Origin: Radicibacter daui
GTDB lineage: Bacteria; Pseudomonadota; Alphaproteobacteria; Radicibacterales; Radicibacteraceae
Direction: 5' to 3'
Assembly: GCA_030657355.1 (NCBI GenBank)
Contig: CP131056.1
Coordinates: 3,926,501 to 3,990,500 of the forward strand
DNA: 64,000 nt
Below are positions 26,761-34,427 of this stretch, piece by piece. The notes beneath the pieces are model-generated. The model worked only from the letters and a program-made list of their open reading frames with translations. It had not been told where the DNA came from and did no database searches. Made by a program: the position numbers and the translations under genes. Positions within the stretch are counted from its first letter, which is position 1; every line of letters begins with the position of its first letter.

Positions 26761-28074
26761 ATGCCGGCAAAAGCAATAAAACCGGCATGGGCAGCCCTGC
26801 TGCTGCTCCATGCTGCTTTTGCCGTCTGGCTGCTGCACCACCCGCCGGGCCTTGGCTCCGATGATGCGCTGTTCTTCGCGAACGGCCTCTCCCGCTTCAG
26901 CCTTGCCGAGTTTTCTCCGCATTTTCCGGGATATCCCGGCTTCATCCTGCTGGGCCGGTTCGCCGCCCTGCTGACCGGCGATGCGGCGGCTGCCTTGCGG
27001 GCCGTAACACTGATTTCCACCCTCTCCCTGCCGGCAGCCGCCGCATGGTGTGCGGCCGGCTTTGCCCCGCCGGACGTGCGGCAGGAGGCCGCCTTTTCCG
27101 GCTGGCTGCTGGTTCTGCTGCTGCCGCTCGCCCCGGTGCTGGCGCTTTCCCAGCTTTCCGACCCCGCCGGGCTTTTGTTCCTGCTGCTCGCCCTCGCCTG
27201 CGCCGTGCGCGGGCGGGCGTTTACCGCCGGCCTTCTGCTCGGCGTCGCTTTTTGCTGCCGCCCCTCCTATGCGCCGGTCATGGCCGCACTGGCGCTCGCC
27301 GCCCTCGTGCTCGACTGGCGGCAGGGGCTACGCCTGATCGCCGGTGCGGCGCTGATCGCCCTGCCCGCTTATGGCGTGGTGATCGTCAAGGAAGGGCCGT
27401 TCTTCTTTGAAGAGGCGCTGCGTTTTACCGAAGGGCATGTCACCGTCTGGGGCCACACTGCTTTCAGTGCGGACAGCCTCAGCTGGCGGGTGGCGCTCGG
27501 CGCTATTCCCGGTGCCCTGCTGCTGGCCAGCCTCTCGACATTCGCCAGCCTGTGGGCACTCGCCGGGGCTGATCCGCAGGCCCGCTGGCGCCGGGCTCTG
27601 GTTATGCTCTGGGCCGTGGGCACCTTCTGGTCGCTGCTGATGCAAAACCCGGACAATCTGCGCCACATGGCCCTGCCGCTGCTGCTTGCCTTGCTGCTGG
27701 CCGCAAGTCTGCCGGGTGCCCACGCAAGGCGCAGCTTTACCAGCGGCCTCCTCACCCTTCAGGCCGCGATCTGGCTGCTCGCCGTCAACCCGGCCACCTT
27801 CTGGGCCGCCCCGCTGGATGCTGCGGTGCGTTTTCTTTCCAGCGAACCACCCGGCGCCGTTGCCACCAATTATGGCGTCGAGCTGCTGCGGGCCGAACTG
27901 CCGGAGCAGCGCATCTATGACGCCTGGTATGCCGCCCATGCCGCCGAGGGCCTGCGCCGTGCCGGCGGCGGCTGGCGGCTGACCGGCACGAAACCGCTGG
28001 CTGACCGGCATGCCGCCTCCTTCCCCGGCCGTTTCCCGGGCGAACGCTCTCTCTGGCTCTACCGCGAGCCTTGA
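26761..28074 (+). CDS. Polytopic membrane protein, GT-C glycosyltransferase-like
   Basis: A 437-residue protein with about ten hydrophobic helices. The first periplasmic loop has GLGSDDALFFANGLSRFSLAEFSPHFPGYPGFILLGR, where the paired aspartates and the HFPGYPG stretch resemble the catalytic loop of GT-C (ArnT/PMT-like) glycosyltransferases. It follows the small periplasmic gene by 7 bases and is the last gene of the set. Together with the UDP-galactopyranose-mutase-like flavoprotein it suggests a glycan or lipid modification step inside the iron locus. The assignment is by fold pattern only. Confidence 0.6.
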   Translation: MPAKAIKPAWAALLLLHAAFAVWLLHHPPGLGSDDALFFANGLSRFSLAEFSPHFPGYPGFILLGRFAALLTGDAAAALRAVTLISTLSLPAAAAWCAAGFAPPDVRQEAAFSGWLLVLLLPLAPVLALSQLSDPAGLLFLLLALACAVRGRAFTAGLLLGVAFCCRPSYAPVMAALALAALVLDWRQGLRLIAGAALIALPAYGVVIVKEGPFFFEEALRFTEGHVTVWGHTAFSADSLSWRVALGAIPGALLLASLSTFASLWALAGADPQARWRRALVMLWAVGTFWSLLMQNPDNLRHMALPLLLALLLAASLPGAHARRSFTSGLLTLQAAIWLLAVNPATFWAAPLDAAVRFLSSEPPGAVATNYGVELLRAELPEQRIYDAWYAAHAAEGLRRAGGGWRLTGTKPLADRHAASFPGRFPGERSLWLYREP

Positions 28075-28157
28075 GGCGGCCCCAGGCCCTAGCCTCTCAA
28101 AAAACGGCTGCGCAAAACAGGAGGCGCCGCAGGCCCGGCCGGCGCATGATGGCGCCT

Positions 28158-29612
28158 ATGAGCCTCACCGACGATTTCATGTATCAGCGCATGATGGAGC
28201 GCGATGCCGCCTATGACGGGCGCTTCATCACCGGCGTGCTGACCACCGGCATTTACTGCCTGCCCTCCTGCACCGCGCGCAAGCCGCTGCGCGGAAACGT
28301 GAAATTCTTCCATCTTGAAGATGAGGCCAAAGCCGCGGGCCTGCGCCCTTGCAAGCGCTGCCGGCCGGAACTCTTCTATCGCGGCGAGGATTGGGACCGT
28401 TCCCTTTATGAAGGGCTGACGGCGCGGGTTGCCGCAAACCCTGCCCGGTTTGCCGATGCCGAAGCGCTGGCTGCCGCCTGCGGGGTGAGCGCCGGCAAGC
28501 TGGGGCAACTCTTCCGCGACCATGCCCATCTCACCCCCGCTGCCTGGCTAAAGCGCGCCCGTATCCGCCACGCAGCCAAACGCCTGCGGGAACCCGGCGG
28601 GCGTATTGTCGATATCGGCCTTGAGGCGGGCTTCGAGAGCGAATCCGCTTTCTACCGCCAGTTCGGCCTGTGGATGGCCATGGCGCCCGGCGCCTATCGC
28701 GCCCTTGGCGAGAGCGGCGACGGCCGCTTTACCCTCACCCTACCGGAAGGGTACCGCACCGGCGAACTCATCGCCTATCACGGGCGCGATGCCCAAAGCC
28801 TCAGCGAGCGGGTAACCGGCAGCTTGCTACAAAAGGCGTTGCTACTAGGGGGCAAACCGGCGCTGCTGGAGATTGATCTGGCGGAAAGCGCCGGGGCCGT
28901 TCCTCAGGCTCATTGCCGGCTCACCGGGTCGGACGATCTTTTCGCGGCCCATGCCACCGCCCTGCGCCTGCTTGGCCTCACACAGGATCCTGCACCCTTT
29001 GAAGGACGTGCGGCGCTGGCGAAGCCCTTCGCCAGCCTGATTGCCGCACGGCCGGGCCTGCGCGTGCCGCTGACAGCGACGATTTTCGAGGCGCTCAGCT
29101 GGGCCATCATCGGCCAGCAGATCAACCTCGCTTTCGCCATGGCGCTGCGCCGCAGCCTGATTGCCAAAGTGGGCGTGCTGCATGAGCCGAGCGGCCTCTA
29201 CGCCCATCCGGAGCCCGCAGCCGTTGCGGCGCTGAGCGTGGAGGAACTGACGGCCGAGCGTTATTCCCGCTCCAAGGCCCAGTATCTGATCGGGGCCGCA
29301 GCAGCGGTAACCGACGGCCGGCTGCCGCTGGAAGCGCTGGAACAAGGCTCTGCCCAGACTATCGAAGCGGCGCTCACCGCCATTCGCGGCCTCGGCCCCT
29401 GGACGGCACGCTATACGCTGATGCGGGGCTTTGGCCTTGCCGATGCCGCGCCGATTGGCGATTCCGGCTTGTCGACGGCGCTGCAGCAGATGCACGGTCT
29501 GGAAGCCCGGCCCGATGCCAGGGAGACGGAGCTGCTGATGGCGCCCTATTCGCCCCACCGCAGCCTTGCCACCTGCCATCTGTGGCTGAGCCTGACCAAG
29601 GACGCCGGATGA
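28158..29612 (+). CDS. alkA: AdaN-AraC-AlkA fusion: alkylation sensor and 3-methyladenine DNA glycosylase
   Basis: A 484-residue three-part protein. Residues 1-80 are an Ada N-terminal zinc domain with GIYCLPSCTARKPLRGNVKFF and LRPCKRC, giving the four cysteines, including the methyl acceptor. An AraC helix-turn-helix follows (ADAEALAAACGVSAGKLGQLFRDH, IVDIGLEAGFESESAFYRQF). The rest is AlkA: a domain from TLPEGYR, then the HhH-GPD part with LSWAIIGQQINLAFA and IRGLGPWTARYTLMRGFGLAD, where the catalytic aspartate lies. It removes alkylated bases and probably senses methyl phosphotriesters. In-frame ATGs at 28146 and 28149 are alternative starts. It overlaps the next gene by ATGA. Confidence 0.9.
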   Translation: MSLTDDFMYQRMMERDAAYDGRFITGVLTTGIYCLPSCTARKPLRGNVKFFHLEDEAKAAGLRPCKRCRPELFYRGEDWDRSLYEGLTARVAANPARFADAEALAAACGVSAGKLGQLFRDHAHLTPAAWLKRARIRHAAKRLREPGGRIVDIGLEAGFESESAFYRQFGLWMAMAPGAYRALGESGDGRFTLTLPEGYRTGELIAYHGRDAQSLSERVTGSLLQKALLLGGKPALLEIDLAESAGAVPQAHCRLTGSDDLFAAHATALRLLGLTQDPAPFEGRAALAKPFASLIAARPGLRVPLTATIFEALSWAIIGQQINLAFAMALRRSLIAKVGVLHEPSGLYAHPEPAAVAALSVEELTAERYSRSKAQYLIGAAAAVTDGRLPLEALEQGSAQTIEAALTAIRGLGPWTARYTLMRGFGLADAAPIGDSGLSTALQQMHGLEARPDARETELLMAPYSPHRSLATCHLWLSLTKDAG

Positions 29613-30109
29613 TGGAAGAGATCTGGGGCAGCTTTACCACCCCCGTCGGCACCGCCGTTGCGTGGGTGACGCCCGATGGCAGCCTGACGCGCTTCTGGAC
29701 CAACGCCCGCAGCCTGCCCAAGGGCGGTCGGCGTGACGATGGCGCAATCGCGCATGTCAAAACCGAGGTCGACGAATATTTTGCCGGCGCCCGCAAGGAT
29801 TTCACCCTGCCACTGGCGGCGGACGGCACCCCGTTCCAGAAGCAGGTCTGGGCAGAGCTTTGCCGTATCCCCTTCGGCGAAACCATCAGTTACCTGACGC
29901 TTGCCACCCGCGTGGGCGACCCCGGCGCCGCGCGTGCCGTTGGCCATGCCAATGGCCGCAACCCCATTGGCCTCATCGTGCCCTGCCATCGCGTGATCGG
30001 CGCCAACGGCACGCTCACCGGTTATGCGGGCGGCCTGCCGCTGAAGCAGGCCCTGCTGGAATTCGAATCCGGCCAGCCAAGCCTTTTCCCCTTCACCTCC
30101 CTCAGCTAG
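29609..30109 (+). CDS. ogt: Methylated-DNA-[protein]-cysteine S-methyltransferase
   Basis: A 166-residue alkyltransferase with the active-site motif IVPCHRVIG, where the cysteine accepts the methyl group from O6-methylguanine, and the helix-turn-helix region GTPFQKQVWAELCRIPFGETISYLTLA. It starts at the ATGA overlap with the AlkA fusion. The pair restores what is elsewhere one Ada protein plus AlkA. A second ATG at 29612 is possible. Confidence 0.93.
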   Translation: MMEEIWGSFTTPVGTAVAWVTPDGSLTRFWTNARSLPKGGRRDDGAIAHVKTEVDEYFAGARKDFTLPLAADGTPFQKQVWAELCRIPFGETISYLTLATRVGDPGAARAVGHANGRNPIGLIVPCHRVIGANGTLTGYAGGLPLKQALLEFESGQPSLFPFTSLS

Positions 30110-30139
30110 GCTCGCGCCCTGATTTTGAAGGGAAAGAGA

Positions 30140-30550
30140 ATGCCGCAGTTCCTGGGCGCGCTGACGCTGCTGGTGCGTGATTATGATGAGGCGATTGCCT
30201 GGTACACCGGCACTCTGGGCTTCACGCTGGTGGAAGATACCGAGCTTGCCCCGGGCAAACGCTGGGTTCTGGTGGCCCCGCCGGGCGCGAGCGCCGATGC
30301 CGGGCAGACCCGCCTGCTGCTGGCCCGCGCGGCAAACCCGGAGCAGGAAACCCAGATCGGTTGCCAGGCGGGCGGGCGCGTCTTTCTTTTCCTCCATACC
30401 GATGATTTTGCCCGTGACCATGCGGCGATGAAGGCGCGCGGCGTGACCTTCCTGGAAGAGCCGCGCCATGAAAGCTATGGCAGCGTCGCCGTGTTCGAGG
30501 ACCTCTATGGCAATCGCTGGGATCTGCTGGGGCTGAAGCCGAAAGGCTGA
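30140..30550 (+). CDS. VOC (glyoxalase/bleomycin-resistance) family protein
   Basis: A 136-residue VOC protein with one glyoxalase-type module pair: LTLLVRDYDEAIAWYTGTLGFTLVEDTEL and VAVFEDLYGNRWDLL, where the terminal glutamate is a usual metal ligand. Start 30140 has GGGAAAGAG just upstream; a TTG at 30125 is unlikely. The substrate cannot be told. It is 30 bases behind the methyltransferase gene and may be part of that transcript. Confidence 0.85.
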   Translation: MPQFLGALTLLVRDYDEAIAWYTGTLGFTLVEDTELAPGKRWVLVAPPGASADAGQTRLLLARAANPEQETQIGCQAGGRVFLFLHTDDFARDHAAMKARGVTFLEEPRHESYGSVAVFEDLYGNRWDLLGLKPKG

Positions 30551-30605
30551 TCCGGCCAGCATCCCGCGCTGCATTGCTGCCGCAGCTTCCTCCTGCTACA
30601 TTGAC

Positions 30606-30622
30606 CCTACCATTTCGGTAGG
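30606..30622. promoter_or_regulatory. Rrf2-type operator, copy 1 (autoregulation)
   Basis: CCTACCATTTCGGTAGG is an inverted repeat with six-base arms and a five-base centre, placed directly after a TTGACC -35-like element at 30601. The same arrangement recurs upstream of the sulfate importer at 31185. It lies 27 bases before the Rrf2 start codon. Confidence 0.7.
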
Positions 30623-30648
30623 AATTAGGGCCGCAGGGCGAACCCCCC

Positions 30649-31113
30649 GTGATCACGCAAAAAGCCAGATATGCCTTCCGCGCCCTCTTCGCCCTCGCCG
30701 AAGCCGGGGCGGACGAGACGCTGTTCATCTCCGACATCGCGGAATCGCGGCGGATCCCGCGCAAGTTCCTCGAGCAGATCCTGCTCGATCTCAAGCATCA
30801 CGGCGTGGTTGCCAGCCGGCGCGGCAAAAATGGCGGGTATGCGCTGCTGCTGGCGCCGGCCGAGATTACCTTCGGCCGGGTCTTGCGCATTTTCGACGGC
30901 CCCCTCGCCCCGCTGCCCTGCCTCAGCCGCATGGCCTATCGCCGCTGCGAGGATTGCGACGATGAAGAAAGCTGCTCCATGCGGCGGGTTTTTTCCGTCG
31001 CCTACCAGCGCAGTGTCGATGTTCTGGACAGCACCACCCTTGCCGATGCCATGGCATCGGGAAGTCTGCCGTTTGACAATGATGACGGCGAACCGACCCA
31101 ACTCACCGCCTAA
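30649..31113 (+). CDS. Rrf2 family regulator of sulfate/cysteine supply (probable)
   Basis: A 154-residue Rrf2 protein starting at a GTG. The winged helix is at the N-terminus (MITQKARYAFRALFALAEA, ISDIAESRRIPRKFLEQILLDLKHHGVVASRRGKNGGYALL). A later segment, LPCLSRMAYRRCEDCDDEESC, holds four cysteines spaced C-x8-C-x2-C-x5-C, which could bind an iron-sulfur cluster. An almost identical palindrome stands before this gene and before the sulfate importer leader, so it probably represses both in response to cysteine, O-acetylserine or redox state. The signal is inferred. Confidence 0.9.
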   Translation: MITQKARYAFRALFALAEAGADETLFISDIAESRRIPRKFLEQILLDLKHHGVVASRRGKNGGYALLLAPAEITFGRVLRIFDGPLAPLPCLSRMAYRRCEDCDDEESCSMRRVFSVAYQRSVDVLDSTTLADAMASGSLPFDNDDGEPTQLTA

Positions 31114-31184
31114 CCGGCTGATTTTGCATTAAAATTAAATTCTCTCATTTCACGTGTTTCTTTTGTCTTTTAACTCCATTGACT

Positions 31185-31199
31185 CTACCTTTTTAGTAG
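31185..31199. promoter_or_regulatory. Rrf2-type operator, copy 2, in the sulfate importer promoter
   Basis: CTACCTTTTTAGTAG matches the core CTACC-N5-RGTAG of the copy at 30606 and again follows a TTGAC element (TTGACT, 31179-31184), with TTAGCG at 31202 in the place of a -10. The operator thus fills the promoter spacer, a repressor position. The stretch 31114-31490 has no long gene; it holds this promoter, the leader peptide and the attenuator-like hairpin. Confidence 0.68.
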
Positions 31200-31240
31200 T
31201 GTTAGCGTTTTTCTCGTCCAAGATGAGGAGGACTGAAAGC

Positions 31241-31327
31241 ATGACTGACCGCTTCAGGCTCTTTTGCCCGCCCCGCACCGTAACGGCGGCCTGCATCGCT
31301 CCCTGCGGCACCTGCCGCTGCTGCTGA
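31241..31327 (+). CDS. Cysteine-rich leader peptide upstream of the sulfate importer
   Basis: A 28-codon reading frame from ATG 31241 to TGA 31325-31327, with an excellent ribosome site GAGGAGG at 31225-31231. Six of 28 residues are cysteine (positions 9, 18, 22, 25, 27, 28), ending in CGTCRCC right at the stop codon. A GC-rich hairpin with T-run begins 9 bases after the stop. Runs of codons for the pathway end product just before a terminator are the hallmark of ribosome-mediated attenuation, as in trp and his leaders, and short cysteine-rich leaders precede sulfur genes in other bacteria. Low charged cysteinyl-tRNA would stall ribosomes here and favour sulfate uptake. The frame is too short for standard gene finders. 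Confidence 0.75.
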   Translation: MTDRFRLFCPPRTVTAACIAPCGTCRCC

Positions 31328-31335
31328 GGCAGCCC

Positions 31336-31372
31336 GCCCCGGCCTCCGTCCCGGAGGGCCGGGGCCCCTTTT
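31336..31372 (+). terminator. Attenuator-like terminator behind the cysteine-rich leader
   Basis: A 13-base-pair stem with one bulged G (GCCCCGGCCTCCG, 31336-31348, pairing with 31352-31365) around a TCC loop, then CCCTTTTCC. It lies between the leader stop codon and the sulfate-binding protein gene, so conditional termination is likely. A competing CTGCC/GGCAG pairing overlaps the last cysteine codons and the stop. Confidence 0.68.
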
Positions 31373-31490
31373 CCGATCCCGACTGAACCGGCCAATCCTG
31401 AAGCCGGCAGTGTGCCCAGATTTCACATGCACATTTGCGTGTTGATTGATTTTGAACGGCTAAAATCCGTTAAATAGGTGGAGCCTGAAG

Positions 31491-32585
31491 ATGCACAGTT
31501 ACCCCTATTCCCGTGCCGCGACGCCGGCCGCTCTGGCCGAGGATGGCCGGCAGCGCCGCGCTTCCCTGCTGCGCCTTGCCTTTGTCGCGCTGGTCGCCGC
31601 CGCGACGATTGCCGCAACCGGCCTTGCCGCCCGCAGCGCCCGCGCCGATCAGACGCTGCTCAACGTTTCCTACGATCCGACGCGCGAGCTCTACCAGGCC
31701 TATAACGAGCTGTTCGCCAGACACTGGAAAGAAGTGAAGGGCGAAGATGTGACCCTCCAGGCTTCCCATGGCGGCTCCGGCGCCCAGGCGCGCTCCGTCA
31801 TCGACGGGCTGGAGGCGGATGTGGTGACGCTGGCGCTGGCCGCCGACATCACCGCGATTGCCGACAAGACCGGCAAGCTGCCGGCGGACTGGCAGGCCCG
31901 CCTGCCCCACAACAGCTCGCCCTACACCTCCACCATCGTGTTCCTCGTGCGCAAGGGTAACCCCAAGGGCGTCAAGGACTGGGGCGATCTGGTAAAGCCG
32001 GGCGTCGAGGTCATCACCCCGAACCCGAAGACCTCCGGCGGTGCCCGCTGGAACTATCTGGCTGCCTGGGCCTGGGCGGAGGACCAGTACAAAGGCGATG
32101 ACGCAAAGGTCCGCGACTATATCAAGACGCTGCTGACCCATGTTCCGGTGCTGGATAGCGGCGCGCGCGGCGCCACCACCACCTTCGTCCAGCGCGGCCT
32201 CGGCGATGTGCTGCTGGCGTGGGAGAACGAAGCTTTCCTGGCCATCAACGAGCTTGGTCCCGACCAGTTCGAGATCGTGGTGCCCTCGATCAGCATCCTT
32301 GCCGAACCGCCGGTCGCCGTGGTGGACGCCAACGCCAAGGCGCATGGCACCGAGGAACTGGCCAAGACCTATCTCGACTATCTCTATTCGCCCGAAGCCC
32401 AGAAGCTGATCGCAAAGAACTACTACCGCCCCGTAGACCCCGCCGCTGCCGATCCGGAAGACCTGAAGCGCTTCCCGGCACTGAAGCTGGTGACCATCGA
32501 CAAGGATTTTGGCGGCTGGGTGAAGGCGCAGAAGGAGCATTTCGCCGACGGAGGCAGCTTTGACCAGCTCTACCAGCCGAAATGA
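31491..32585 (+). CDS. cysP: Sulfate/thiosulfate ABC transporter substrate-binding protein
   Basis: A 364-residue CysP/Sbp-type periplasmic protein. A long positively charged N-terminus precedes the signal peptide ([27 protein letters not shown]), with cleavage near residue 52. The mature start [25 protein letters not shown] and the anion-binding sequence [30 protein letters not shown] are diagnostic. CysP and Sbp cannot be separated on sequence alone. It is the first gene of the importer and lies 119 bases after the attenuator hairpin. Confidence 0.94.
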   Translation: MHSYPYSRAATPAALAEDGRQRRASLLRLAFVALVAAATIAATGLAARSARADQTLLNVSYDPTRELYQAYNELFARHWKEVKGEDVTLQASHGGSGAQARSVIDGLEADVVTLALAADITAIADKTGKLPADWQARLPHNSSPYTSTIVFLVRKGNPKGVKDWGDLVKPGVEVITPNPKTSGGARWNYLAAWAWAEDQYKGDDAKVRDYIKTLLTHVPVLDSGARGATTTFVQRGLGDVLLAWENEAFLAINELGPDQFEIVVPSISILAEPPVAVVDANAKAHGTEELAKTYLDYLYSPEAQKLIAKNYYRPVDPAAADPEDLKRFPALKLVTIDKDFGGWVKAQKEHFADGGSFDQLYQPK

Positions 32586-32595
32586 GCCGGTCTTG

Positions 32596-33459
32596 ATGAC
32601 AGATACGACATTTGAAGCCGCACAAAAGCGGGGGCGCCACCGGCGTCCCCGTAATGTGCTTCCCGGGTTCGGCCCGGCACTGGGTTTTACCACCGCCTAT
32701 CTCAGCCTCATCGTGCTCATCCCGCTGGCCGTGCTGTTCGGCTGGAGCCTGTCGGGCGGGGTTGCCGCGTTCATCGAGCTTGCCACGCGCGAGCGCACAC
32801 TGGCGGCACTGCGCCTCAGCTTTGGCGGTGCGGCGATTGCGGCCGGCATCAACATGGTCTTCGGTCTGCTGGTGGCCTGGGTGCTGAGCCGATACAGCTT
32901 TCCCGGCCGCAAGCTCATCGACGCGATGGTGGATCTGCCCTTTGCCTTGCCCACCGCCGTCGCCGGTATCTCACTGGCAACGCTCTACGGCCCCAAGGGC
33001 TGGATCGGCGGTTTTCTGGCGGATTACGGGATCAAGGTCGCTTTCACCCCGCTCGGGGTCATCGTTGCGCTTACCTTCGTCGGCCTGCCCTTCGTCGTGC
33101 GCACCGTGCAGCCGGTGCTGGAGGATCTCGACCGGCAATATGAGGAAGCCGCCGCCACGCTCGGCGCCGGCCGGTTGCAGACAGTGCGGCATGTGCTGCT
33201 GCCCGCGCTTTTCCCCAGCCTGCTCACCGGCTTTGCCATGGCCCTTGCCCGTGGCATCGGCGAATACGGCTCGGTGATCTTCATCGCCGGCAACCTGCCG
33301 ATGCGCTCCGAGATCGCGCCGCTGCTCATCGTCATCAAGCTCGAGGAGTTCGACTATCGCGGCGCCACCGTGGTGGCGGCAACGATGCTCATCCTCTCCT
33401 TCCTCATGCTGCTGGCAGTCAATCTGCTGCAGGCATGGACCCGCCGGCACAGCGCCTGA
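32596..33459 (+). CDS. cysT: Sulfate ABC transporter permease CysT
   Basis: A 287-residue permease from the ATG at 32596, 10 bases after cysP. It has six TM helices, with PGFGPALGFTTAYLSLIVLIPLAVLF near the start, LPTAVAGISLATLYGPKGWIG and the EAA loop DRQYEEAAATLGAGRLQTVRHVLLPAL. ARGIGEYGSVIFIAGNLP is typical of CysT/CysU. It forms the sulfate channel with CysW. An upstream in-frame start inside cysP is less likely. Confidence 0.94.
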   Translation: MTDTTFEAAQKRGRHRRPRNVLPGFGPALGFTTAYLSLIVLIPLAVLFGWSLSGGVAAFIELATRERTLAALRLSFGGAAIAAGINMVFGLLVAWVLSRYSFPGRKLIDAMVDLPFALPTAVAGISLATLYGPKGWIGGFLADYGIKVAFTPLGVIVALTFVGLPFVVRTVQPVLEDLDRQYEEAAATLGAGRLQTVRHVLLPALFPSLLTGFAMALARGIGEYGSVIFIAGNLPMRSEIAPLLIVIKLEEFDYRGATVVAATMLILSFLMLLAVNLLQAWTRRHSA

Positions 33460-33467
33460 GGCTCCCC

Positions 33468-34382
33468 ATGATCGATACCCTCGCCCACGCTTCCCTTCCG
33501 CCGCCGCCAAAACCCCACGAGCTTGCCACCGCTCGCGCTGTCACCCGCGCCGCCACCGGCGAGGCCCCGGCCATCCGGCTGCTGCTCATCGCTGCCGCCA
33601 TTCTTTTCCTCACCCTCTTTCTCTTTGCCCCGCTGGCGCTCGTCTTCACCGAAGCGCTGCGGCAAGGCGTAGTGAAGTTCATCGGCGCCCTGACGCAGAA
33701 GGAGGCGCTGGCCGCCATCCGGCTGACGCTGATTACCGCCGGCATCTCGGTGCCGCTGAACCTTGCCTTCGGCCTTGCCGCGGCCTGGGCCATCGCGCGG
33801 TTCCGCTTCCCCGGTAAAAGCCTGCTGCTCACCCTCATCGACCTGCCCTTTTCCGTCTCACCGGTCATTTCCGGGCTCGTCTTCGTGCTTATCTTTGGCG
33901 CGCAGTCGCTGATCGGGCCCTGGCTTTCCGCCCATGGCATCAAGATCGTATTTGCCCTGCCGGGCATCGTGCTGGCGACGATCTTCGTGACCCTGCCCTT
34001 CGTGGCGCGCGAGCTTATTCCGCTGATGCAGGAACAGGGCGCCGACCAGGAAGAGGCCGCCCTCTCCCTCGGGGCCAGCGGCTGGCAGACCTTCTGGCAT
34101 GTCACCCTGCCCAATGTGCGCTGGGGGGTGCTTTACGGCGTGCTGCTCTGCAATGCCAGGGCGATGGGCGAATTCGGTGCCGTGTCGGTGATTTCCGGCC
34201 ATGTGCGGGGGCTGACCAACACCATCCCGCTGCATGTGGAAGTGCTCTACAACGAGTACGCCTTCTCCGCCGCCTTCGCGATGGCCTCGCTGCTGGCGCT
34301 GCTCGCGCTCGTCACCCTCGCGCTCAAGACCTTTCTGGAATGGCGCTTTGCCGGTGAGCTCGCCAATGGCCTGCGCCATTAG
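33468..34382 (+). CDS. cysW: Sulfate ABC transporter permease CysW
   Basis: A 304-residue permease beginning 8 bases after cysT. After a hydrophilic, proline-rich N-terminus come six TM helices. ITAGISVPLNLAFGLAAAWAIARF, DLPFSVSPVISGLVFVLIFG, the EAA loop DQEEAALSLGASGWQTFWHVTLPN and RAMGEFGAVSVISGHVRG identify CysW. The start codon at 33468 was chosen because it avoids overlap with cysT. Confidence 0.94.
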   Translation: MIDTLAHASLPPPPKPHELATARAVTRAATGEAPAIRLLLIAAAILFLTLFLFAPLALVFTEALRQGVVKFIGALTQKEALAAIRLTLITAGISVPLNLAFGLAAAWAIARFRFPGKSLLLTLIDLPFSVSPVISGLVFVLIFGAQSLIGPWLSAHGIKIVFALPGIVLATIFVTLPFVARELIPLMQEQGADQEEAALSLGASGWQTFWHVTLPNVRWGVLYGVLLCNARAMGEFGAVSVISGHVRGLTNTIPLHVEVLYNEYAFSAAFAMASLLALLALVTLALKTFLEWRFAGELANGLRH

Positions 34383-34427
34383 GCCTGCTCCCTGACGCCT
34401 TTTTCCCTCTCTCAAGGACGGTTTTCC

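Noticed and set aside
31441-31471. A second promoter with TTGATT and TAAAAT just before the sulfate-binding protein gene
   Set aside because: The spacing of 13 bases is too short for a normal promoter, and the AACGG/CCGTT stem there is only five base pairs.
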